Assembly: GCA_010027825.1 (NCBI GenBank)
Contig: RGUK01000118.1
Location: 1-5,482, forward strand
Source: a bacterium
Lineage (GTDB): Bacteria > Dependentiae > Babeliae > Babeliales > RVW-14
Direction of reading: 5' to 3'
DNA length: 5,482 nt
A program made the position numbers and the translations under genes. The notes beneath the pieces are model-generated. The model saw only the letters and a program-made list of their open reading frames with translations, had not been told where the DNA came from and searched no databases. Below, piece after piece: positions 1 to 4,633 of the stretch (its first letter is position 1; the number at the start of each line of letters is the position of its first letter).

Positions 1-157
1 CCCCGCTCCGGGCCAACGACATCGTGCCAGTTTGTGTGCCGGTTGCAGGCTGACTCGGCAGCGTGGGCTTACCGGTCAACGACGCCGTCGGCGAAGGAAG
101 ACCCGGACCCGCGGCTAATTTCACGCGTAAATTTTTGCCAAATTGAAACGGTGTCAT
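1..157 (-). CDS. N-terminal part of an unknown protein, Pro/Thr/Ser-rich, cut by the left edge
   Basis: An open frame begins at ATG 157-155, sharing ATGA with the TGA stop of the upstream dioxygenase gene, and stays open for 52 codons to the window edge. The visible start reads MTPFQFGKNLRVKLAAGPGL: a short basic, amphipathic segment (residues 4-16). After it comes a low-complexity stretch rich in Pro, Thr, Ser and Gly (about residues 17-52, with six of the seven visible prolines) that looks like a disordered linker. From memory, FGxxxxxKLA-like openings occur in phage proteins, including virion proteins, but that is a weak hint and no domain is visible. The stop/start overlap and the lack of internal stops are the evidence that it is a gene. 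Function unknown. Confidence 0.6.
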   Translation of the reverse strand, partial: MTPFQFGKNLRVKLAAGPGLPSPTASLTGKPTLPSQPATGTQTGTMSLARSG

Positions 158-708
158 GCGTCGTCTTCACATTCTTGGCTGCAGCGAAACACTACTGAAT
201 ATCTGGTGTCTGCCACGGGGAGAATTTCGTGCGTCCATTTGTATCGAAGGTCGCCCCGCATTTGAATTAAACTGCAGGGCTCAAGATTCACAGTATAACA
301 CTTTTCCACGTCTTTTCGGCGAAACCGCATGTCCGCCGGCGTGCCTAAACTTAAAACGGTGACAACCGGGCCGCCGCCCAATGCGTCAATATGCGGCTGA
401 ATGACGTGGCCCTTGAGATACTCGTTCACCGTCACCGAGTCAGGCGTGCGGGCCAAAAGTTTTTGTTCTACCAGACGTTGGCAGAGTTTTTCAAAGTGGG
501 CCGGAATCACCTCAGAAATCATGTGATTGTTATACGGCTTGCGGGAACCGTACCGTTGCACGCAACTCCGGCCTGAGTGACTGAAGTTCCGCGTGGCGTC
601 TTTAAAGATCAGCCGAGCCAATAAATCGACCTGCTCCAAGGCTGAAATAAAATTAGGCACGAATGTCATGCCCAGGGCTTGCAGGTCTGCGTGGTCTTCA
701 GGTGTCAT
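154..708 (-). CDS. AlkB-like 2-oxoglutarate/Fe(II)-dependent dioxygenase
   Basis: A 184-residue protein of the AlkB superfamily. Such enzymes use Fe(II), 2-oxoglutarate and O2 to oxidise methyl groups, most often removing alkyl lesions from DNA or RNA bases. The full active-site set is visible: NEY at 95-97, the iron-binding HxD as H106 and D108 (PHID), the distal iron ligand H160 within KWTHEI, and the 2-oxoglutarate-binding R169 with R175 in RYSVVFR (R-x5-R). The order SLG, MRF, SLIQMRGDLRYKWTH and then RYSVVFR is closer to the short ALKBH8/ALKBH4-like and viral AlkB proteins than to E. coli AlkB. The length fits a stand-alone catalytic domain. The start at 708 shares ATGA with the end of the HNH gene, so translation is probably coupled; the Shine-Dalgarno sequence is weak. 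The likely role is repair of methylated viral nucleic acid, but protein or tRNA substrates cannot be excluded. Confidence 0.92.
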   Translation of the reverse strand: MTPEDHADLQALGMTFVPNFISALEQVDLLARLIFKDATRNFSHSGRSCVQRYGSRKPYNNHMISEVIPAHFEKLCQRLVEQKLLARTPDSVTVNEYLKGHVIQPHIDALGGGPVVTVLSLGTPADMRFRRKDVEKCYTVNLEPCSLIQMRGDLRYKWTHEILPVADTRYSVVFRCSQECEDDA

Positions 709-1070
709 TTGAATTTCTCAAGACAGGGGCGTTTGGCAACTTTGCCGCGGTATTCGGCGGCCATCCGCCGCACGTCTTTGTTATAACAATGGTAGGACAT
801 GAAATGGCCGAACACGATATGACACGGTGACGAGCATAACGTGATTAAATTTTCAGGATCTAACTCACGGCTTGGATTAAAACTTACCGGAATCACGTGG
901 TGCACGATGACATCACCAGTCCGTCCGCAGGCTTGGCACGCGGGTTCTTTTTCCAGATGGGCGGCACGGACCGCACGCCACGCACTGGCCCGCTGGCGCA
1001 CCGCCAAGATGTGCCGCGGTCGCCACGCGGGCGGCAGCCACGAAAGCAACCATGCCAATGCGTTCAACAT
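705..1070 (-). CDS. HNH endonuclease
   Basis: A 121-residue HNH-family (treble-clef, beta-beta-alpha metal) nuclease, expected to nick or cut DNA with a divalent metal. Visible motifs in order: zinc-binding C45-x2-C48 (CQACG), the HH pair at 57-58 followed by P61, N74 in LDPENLITLC, then C79 and the C83-H84 pair, and H89 in FGH. The two CxxC-type halves make the structural zinc site; H57/H58, N74 and H84 are the catalytic candidates. This spacing is typical of small phage and bacterial HNH proteins. The first 17 residues are strikingly hydrophobic (LNALAWLLSWLPPAW), unusual for this family. The start at 1070 is preceded by AAGGTG with a 5-nt spacer and overlaps the end of the 41-residue gene; the stop overlaps the dioxygenase start. 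In phages such enzymes serve in packaging, host DNA degradation or homing. No terminase gene is visible here, so the role is open. Confidence 0.9.
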   Translation of the reverse strand: MLNALAWLLSWLPPAWRPRHILAVRQRASAWRAVRAAHLEKEPACQACGRTGDVIVHHVIPVSFNPSRELDPENLITLCSSPCHIVFGHFMSYHCYNKDVRRMAAEYRGKVAKRPCLEKFK

Positions 1071-1189
1071 GGTTTCACCTTCGTGCTGCCTTTCACATGT
1101 TTCGGCTCATAGGGACAATTGACGCATTTCCGCCCGCAGCATTTCTGTTGAGCCAAGAGCACGTCTCTTGGCAACGGTTTGGGTGTCAC
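1064..1189 (-). CDS. 41-residue Cys-rich protein with CCGxxCxxCPY signature (DUF5522-like)
   Basis: A short gene that starts at GTG 1189-1187, sharing GTGA with the stop of the metalloprotease gene, and ends at TGA 1066-1064 inside the start of the HNH gene. No ATG lies in frame; a second GTG at codon 10 is the only other plausible start apart from TTG. The core is QKCCGRKCVNCPYEPKHVKG (residues 15-34), giving C17, C18, C22 and C25 plus H31, with a further Cys at the C-terminus (C41). From memory this resembles the small DUF5522-type proteins with CCGxxCxxCPY, whose function is unknown. The clustered cysteines suggest binding of zinc or an iron-sulfur centre, which is an inference. The gene fills exactly the gap between its neighbours, which strongly supports its being real. 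It has little Shine-Dalgarno sequence of its own, so translational coupling to the metalloprotease gene is likely. Confidence 0.8.
   Translation of the reverse strand: MTPKPLPRDVLLAQQKCCGRKCVNCPYEPKHVKGSTKVKPC
1152..1172 (-). other. Perfect 8-bp hairpin just inside the 41-residue gene
   Basis: GCCAAGAG (1152-1159) and CTCTTGGC (1165-1172) are exact reverse complements around a 5-nt loop. In the mRNA it would form about 17 nt after the first base of the GTG-started gene. There is no following T-run, so it is not an intrinsic terminator. It could slow the ribosome or stabilise the message; no function is shown. Confidence 0.5.
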
Positions 1190-1536
1190 TGCACCGACTG
1201 CGTAAAGTGCTGCTCATACGCTGAGTATATCTCAGCGTACGCCACACCCCATGCCGCATCATGGGCTAACTTATTGAACTGCTCATCGGTCACGGCGGTG
1301 TCTAAACGATGGTTCCAGGCCCGGGCGTGAGCCCATTCGTGGACCAGGACGTCCATCGCGGCGTGTTCGCATAACTTGTTGTCAATTTGAATGTGAAACT
1401 GCTTGCCCGACTTCCAGCACAAACCCTGAAGCCGCTTGTGGATCTTCATCCGCTTGACGGAAACAGGAAAAGCAGCGGGAAACTGCTTTTTGAGCATGCG
1501 CAGCAAAGCACTGTAATTCTTGTAGCGGACAGCCAT
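1186..1536 (-). CDS. Small HExxH metalloprotease-like protein (SprT-like type)
   Basis: A 116-residue protein with the zincin signature HEWAH at residues 66-70, inside the helix MDVLVHEWAHARAW. H66 and H70 would bind zinc and E67 would be the general base. A downstream segment HDAAWGVAYAEIY (92-104) probably gives the third ligand, with H92 as candidate, as in SprT-like and related phage HExxH proteins. The basic N-terminal part (LLRMLKK, KRMKIHKRL) may contact nucleic acid or a partner. I chose ATG 1536-1534 over the in-frame ATG at 1551 because GGAGG (1549-1545) lies 8 nt ahead of it, while the upstream ATG has no ribosome binding site and its own GGAGG would then be coding. The stop overlaps the GTG of the next gene. 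It heads the downstream cassette and has its own promoter. Its substrate is unknown; SprT-family enzymes act on DNA-protein crosslinks, but that should not be carried over without evidence. Confidence 0.85.
   Translation of the reverse strand: MAVRYKNYSALLRMLKKQFPAAFPVSVKRMKIHKRLQGLCWKSGKQFHIQIDNKLCEHAAMDVLVHEWAHARAWNHRLDTAVTDEQFNKLAHDAAWGVAYAEIYSAYEQHFTQSVQ
1217..1239 (-). other. Perfect 9-bp hairpin near the 3' end of the metalloprotease gene
   Basis: TACGCTGAG (1217-1225) and CTCAGCGTA (1231-1239) are exact reverse complements with a 5-nt AT loop. The hairpin lies in coding sequence (residues YAEIYSAY), about 28 nt before the GTG of the next gene. No T-run follows, so it is not a terminator. 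Possible roles are mRNA processing, stability, or control of coupling to the downstream start. Confidence 0.55.
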
Positions 1537-1540
1537 GCCG

Positions 1541-1590
1541 CAGTCCTCCATGACGAGAGTCGGGCAGCATCCTTGCCGCCGGGAGGACTG
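1541..1590 (-). promoter_or_regulatory. Inverted repeat that would sequester the metalloprotease ribosome binding site
   Basis: The minus-strand sequence CAGTCCTCC (1590-1582) is the exact reverse complement of GGAGGACTG (1549-1541), with a 32-nt loop. The second arm contains the Shine-Dalgarno GGAGG (1549-1545) that serves ATG 1536-1534. The first arm starts immediately after the TATAAT hexamer, so a transcript from that promoter, starting near 1584, would lack most of it. Only read-through RNA from the helicase gene would carry both arms and could fold. As DNA, the repeat could instead be an operator for a dimeric repressor overlapping the transcription start. Confidence 0.6.
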
Positions 1591-1618
1591 ATTATACCTA
1601 GTTTTCAGCGGTTGTCGG
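1591..1618 (-). promoter_or_regulatory. Putative sigma70-type promoter for the metalloprotease/HNH/AlkB cassette
   Basis: An exact -10 consensus TATAAT lies at 1596-1591. Sixteen nt upstream is CCGACA (1618-1613), which matches four of the six bases of TTGACA. The predicted start is near 1584, leaving a leader of about 47 nt before ATG 1536. It sits in the only real intergenic gap of the window, just after the helicase stop, which is where a secondary promoter is expected. The -35 is weak, so an activator or a phage-specific factor could be involved. Confidence 0.6.
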
Positions 1619-1620
1619 CA

Positions 1621-4293
1621 TCACTTTTGAGAACCGACTTCACGTAGTAAATTACGGAAAGAATCGTTTAATTCTTCTTTCTCGGCCGTTAAACGTTCCA
1701 GCACCTCATCGGCGGTCCGCTCCCGTTTCCGACCCAATAACCACTTGCCAAACCAGCCCGGTTCTTGGGATTGTGTTAAATACCGCTGGACGGCGACGTT
1801 TTTCAATTCCTCGGGCAAATCCCGGTGCGAGTCAAACCGGAGACCGCGCCCCTGGGCCTGCTGGGTACGGGCTTCATTCCAGTGCGGGTCAAGAAGTTGA
1901 ATCAGGCTCGTGCCCTTCGTAGAAATACCTTCGGCTCCTGCGGGCCCAATCAGTAACGCTCTTAATTTGTTGTTATTGTAAGCGTCCACCGCGGCCTGCC
2001 TGGCTTTGGGGCTAATACCGCCGTGAAAAAACGCGTGGGGAATCTTGGCCCGCTCTAATCCGGCGGCATACGGAGCCAGGCCAGAGTCCACGAAGTTTGA
2101 ATAAATAATCGCTTTTTTGCGTGGATCTGAGTCGAGCGTGTTTCGTAAGTTTTCAAACGCCTTTTGTAATTTCGAACTCTGGTCAAACGCCTTGAGCGGA
2201 TTTTTGTCGGCACGGAACGGCTGCGTCGACAGACTCACCTGCCGCAATCCGGTCAAGAAACTATTCAGCCGTGTGAGTTCGTCGCGCGACAGTGGAAACT
2301 CTTGGTCTAATTTCCAGAGAAATCCCGGCGGAATCTTGCTCCGAATGGCGTGCTGGATTTTCTCTTGTTCTTTGGAAAGCGGTACGCGCACGACTTCTTC
2401 ATTGACGTTCACGCCTTCGGGTGTCTTGCTGGGCTGATAATCCACGCGGCCCCGCAACATTTCCCGCAGTTCTTTTTCGTTCTTGATATAGGGCCGCTCG
2501 CCGGGCTTGATCCCCCGCAGCCAGTTCCACCACCCCGGACTGACTTTCTTGTAACCGATGTACCGTTGCCCGAAACTTTTGGGGTCGATGTTTTTGCCGT
2601 CCAGCATGGCCACGAGTGGTGCCAAGTCAGTCGGCGAGTTCGTAATCGGCGTGCCCGTGAGCAGTAATAACCTATTGGCGGCCTGGGCTTGCCGCATGGC
2701 CGCCTGCGTCATAGCCGAGCCTGGATTGCGAAGCCGGGCGGCCTCGTCCATGATGAGCGTCTCGGGCTGGTCTTTGAACTGCTTGCCCATGCCGAGCCCC
2801 GTGTAGCTCATGACCTCGGGGTCAGAGCCGCGGGTGAACTTCTTGATTTCTTTCTCGAAGTTGCCCTTTAAACTGGCCGGGACCACGACGCCGTAGTTGC
2901 CGCCATAGAGTTTCTTTGCGGCCTCGGCAGCGGCTAATGCCGAGAGACTTTTTCCAGATCCCAGCCCGTGATAGACGAGCATGCGTGGGCTGTCTTGCGT
3001 AATCTTGTCGGCGATGCGCTGCTGGTGCTCTTGGAGTGTGACCTCGGGCAGTAAGTCGGCTTGCTTGTCGGCGTTTTGTTTTTGAAATGTCGAATTGAAC
3101 TTGGGCACGTTTGGTTGAAACTTTGGGACATTGGGTGTCAGGCCCCACGTCATGTTTTGATTAATCTTTTCGTCACCCGTAGTGTGTTGATGCATCATGT
3201 TTGTTGTGTTGTACGCTTGCTCGCCGGGTTTGAATGTTTGCCCGGGCATCGTACCGCCAGAGAGCCCGTAGCCAATCTGGTGCAACGGCGTCCCGGTCAC
3301 CTGTACGGGTGCGGATGATTGCATCGCGGTGTACGTGCGTTCGGCTGTTTGTCCGTTTACGGTTTGCCTGTCTAACTGGTCGTGCGAGGCGATATGAAAA
3401 CCCTTTTCAAAACTCTGATCTTTAAACGGCTTGGGTTGCCACTTACCAGCCATGCCGTACTCTTGGATTTGTTCCGGCGTACCGTAGTGCGGCACCATCT
3501 TCTTAACCATGTTTTTGCCGGCTTGCGGCATGTAGTTGTTGTAGGCGCGCGAGACGCCGCTTAACGCCGTCTGGCCAATCGGATGCTGCAACGCCGTGTT
3601 GGCTAAATTTGTTGCACTAGACGTCAGGAAGTTTTGATTCGCTTGTTTGAAAAGCACAGGCACAGCCCGCACCACCTGACCCGGTTCCGCTTCGGTGGAA
3701 CGTTCGTGACAGGAAACCGGAAAAACATCCCCTGGCTGTGCTTGTGCCTGTGCGTGTTGTGCGAGATTGCCAAAATGGCACGAAACTTTGTCGCCTGCCA
3801 AATTGGCTTCGGCTTTAATTAATGCATTAATGGAGTCAGAACTTTGTTTGGCAAGGTGCCGCTGCGTGGCTTTGGTCTTATATGCGTCAAGCATCTCGGC
3901 CACGGCGTTGCGCTGGTCTTTGTCAACTAAGTTCGCGGGATCAATGGCCCAATTTCGCAGTGCCCAGCCGCGTCTTGGTGTCGGGTTCTTGGCAAATGGC
4001 CCGCCGTGGCGAGCCTTGAAACTCAGCCAACGTTTCATCTGCCGCTCGTCTTCGTCTGGGATCCTTCGGCCAGCCACGTAACGCTTGTACCACTGGCCCC
4101 AGCCTTTGGGATCGTGCTCGCTGATCCACTCGGGTTTCCATTCGCCAAGGCTGGCTAACCGCGGCCCTTTGCCCCGATAGAGCGAGTCATACACGCCGAG
4201 GTTCTCTAATTGCTCGGGCGTGTAGTCGGGCTGAAACCGTTGGGCGGCGGTCTGCTGGGCCGCTTGAATTGCCGCGTCCTGGGCAGCGTTCAT
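1621..4293 (-). CDS. Large SNF2-like (superfamily 2) helicase with N-terminal GWxQWY-type domain
   Basis: A protein of about 890 residues (numbering from ATG 4293-4291, which shares ATGA with the preceding gene). A longer in-frame start at 4341 would add 16 basic residues and overlap that gene by 52 nt without a visible ribosome binding site. Residues about 35-125 hold a domain with HDPKGWGQWYKRYVAGRR, then DERQMKRW and a WALRNWAID end; from memory it matches a conserved domain of unknown function in eukaryotic and giant-virus proteins (GWFQWY...GRR...RQIxRW). A Gln/Asn/Thr-rich linker covers about 145-415. The helicase core has Walker A GLGSGKS (443-449), motif Ia VVVPASLKGNF, motif II MDEAARLRNP with DEAA at 516-519, motif III LLLLTGTPITNSP, motif IV AIIYSNF (728-734), motif V AGAEGIST (785-792) and motif VI QAQGRGLRFDSH (812-823). 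The C-terminus is charged (GRKRERTADEV onward), possibly coiled coil. It probably translocates on or remodels nucleic acid using ATP. Confidence 0.88.
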   Translation of the reverse strand: MNAAQDAAIQAAQQTAAQRFQPDYTPEQLENLGVYDSLYRGKGPRLASLGEWKPEWISEHDPKGWGQWYKRYVAGRRIPDEDERQMKRWLSFKARHGGPFAKNPTPRRGWALRNWAIDPANLVDKDQRNAVAEMLDAYKTKATQRHLAKQSSDSINALIKAEANLAGDKVSCHFGNLAQHAQAQAQPGDVFPVSCHERSTEAEPGQVVRAVPVLFKQANQNFLTSSATNLANTALQHPIGQTALSGVSRAYNNYMPQAGKNMVKKMVPHYGTPEQIQEYGMAGKWQPKPFKDQSFEKGFHIASHDQLDRQTVNGQTAERTYTAMQSSAPVQVTGTPLHQIGYGLSGGTMPGQTFKPGEQAYNTTNMMHQHTTGDEKINQNMTWGLTPNVPKFQPNVPKFNSTFQKQNADKQADLLPEVTLQEHQQRIADKITQDSPRMLVYHGLGSGKSLSALAAAEAAKKLYGGNYGVVVPASLKGNFEKEIKKFTRGSDPEVMSYTGLGMGKQFKDQPETLIMDEAARLRNPGSAMTQAAMRQAQAANRLLLLTGTPITNSPTDLAPLVAMLDGKNIDPKSFGQRYIGYKKVSPGWWNWLRGIKPGERPYIKNEKELREMLRGRVDYQPSKTPEGVNVNEEVVRVPLSKEQEKIQHAIRSKIPPGFLWKLDQEFPLSRDELTRLNSFLTGLRQVSLSTQPFRADKNPLKAFDQSSKLQKAFENLRNTLDSDPRKKAIIYSNFVDSGLAPYAAGLERAKIPHAFFHGGISPKARQAAVDAYNNNKLRALLIGPAGAEGISTKGTSLIQLLDPHWNEARTQQAQGRGLRFDSHRDLPEELKNVAVQRYLTQSQEPGWFGKWLLGRKRERTADEVLERLTAEKEELNDSFRNLLREVGSQK
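3094..3135 (-). repeat. Tandem heptapeptide repeat in the helicase linker
   Basis: Two adjoining 21-nt units encode PNVPKFQ and PNVPKFN at about residues 387-400 of the helicase, in the linker just before the ATPase core. Of the six identical codons, five differ at the third base, so the peptide is kept while the DNA has diverged. It could be a short binding motif or a linker element. Confidence 0.6.
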
Positions 4294-4535
4294 GAGCGCA
4301 CCAGATGCTCGGCCACGTAATACATGGCGTAGAGCCCGCATGCGACCGACACTAAGCCGAGATGTTTAAACAACGTATAGACCGTGAGATACCAATAGAT
4401 TCCCAGCCAGCACGCCACGGCCGCCACGATCACGGCCAGCAGCGACCATTTATTGACGGCTAAGAGCACCGCCACCGGGCCGCATAAAAACACAGCACAG
4501 AAAATCACGAACACCACGAGGGCCAAGCTTTCCAC
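4290..4535 (-). CDS. 81-residue membrane protein with three predicted spans
   Basis: The protein starts at GTG 4535-4533; an in-frame TAA two codons upstream rules out a longer form. GAGGT (4545-4541) lies 5 nt before the GTG, inside the end of the preceding 30-residue gene, and is one of the better ribosome binding sites here. Three hydrophobic stretches are visible: about residues 4-27, 31-55 and 59-77, separated by NKW (28-30) and KH (57-58), with a short charged C-terminus EHLVRS. No domain is recognised. Small three-span phage proteins can be holins, but no endolysin gene lies in the window to support that reading. The stop shares ATGA with the helicase start, so translation of the helicase is probably coupled to it. 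Confidence 0.75.
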   Translation of the reverse strand: MESLALVVFVIFCAVFLCGPVAVLLAVNKWSLLAVIVAAVACWLGIYWYLTVYTLFKHLGLVSVACGLYAMYYVAEHLVRS

Positions 4536-4538
4536 GGA

Positions 4539-4631
4539 TTACCTCATGTAGATTAAAAACCAAGTCAGAAACGAGCCCAAAATGACGGCCAGCGTCGTCA
4601 TGACAAACAAAAAGGCGTTGATGGTTTTCAT
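4539..4631 (-). CDS. 30-residue single-span membrane peptide
   Basis: ATG 4631-4629 to TAA 4541-4539 encodes a peptide with MK at the start, one hydrophobic span at about residues 5-28 (INAFLFVMTTLAVILGSFLT and onward) and a terminal Arg. It begins 2 nt after the stop of the patatin-like gene and ends 3 nt before the GTG of the 81-residue membrane protein, so it fills the gap exactly. AAGG followed by CGGTAGTT precedes the ATG with an 8-nt spacer, a moderate ribosome binding site. The charge pattern (positive at both ends) does not fix its topology. It could be a holin or antiholin-like peptide, a regulator of its neighbour, or a leader whose translation exposes the next start. No family is recognised. 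Confidence 0.65.
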   Translation of the reverse strand: MKTINAFLFVMTTLAVILGSFLTWFLIYMR

Positions 4632-4633
4632 AA

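Noticed and set aside
1537..1551. Longer N-terminus of the metalloprotease starting at ATG 1551
   Set aside because: There is no Shine-Dalgarno ahead of it, while GGAGG sits 8 nt ahead of ATG 1536.
156..1647. Plus-strand open frames opposite the AlkB, HNH and metalloprotease genes
   Set aside because: They are shadows of minus-strand genes with identified active sites; their Cys- and Arg-rich translations show no family pattern.
3818..3831. 14-bp AT-rich perfect palindrome ATTAATGCATTAAT
   Set aside because: It lies inside the helicase coding sequence, and one palindrome of this length is not surprising by chance in 5.5 kb.
2117..4081. Several plus-strand and alternative-frame open frames opposite the helicase gene
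   Set aside because: They show no recognisable domains, ribosome binding or gene-like arrangement, and lie wholly within a gene with clear helicase motifs.
4294..4341. Longer N-terminus of the helicase starting at ATG 4341
   Set aside because: It would overlap the 81-residue membrane gene by 52 nt and has no visible ribosome binding site, whereas ATG 4293 forms an ATGA overlap like other junctions here.
4539..4541. TAA recoded as a sense codon, joining the two membrane ORFs
   Set aside because: The second ORF has its own GTG and ribosome binding site, and no other gene here has an in-frame TAA that would need recoding.
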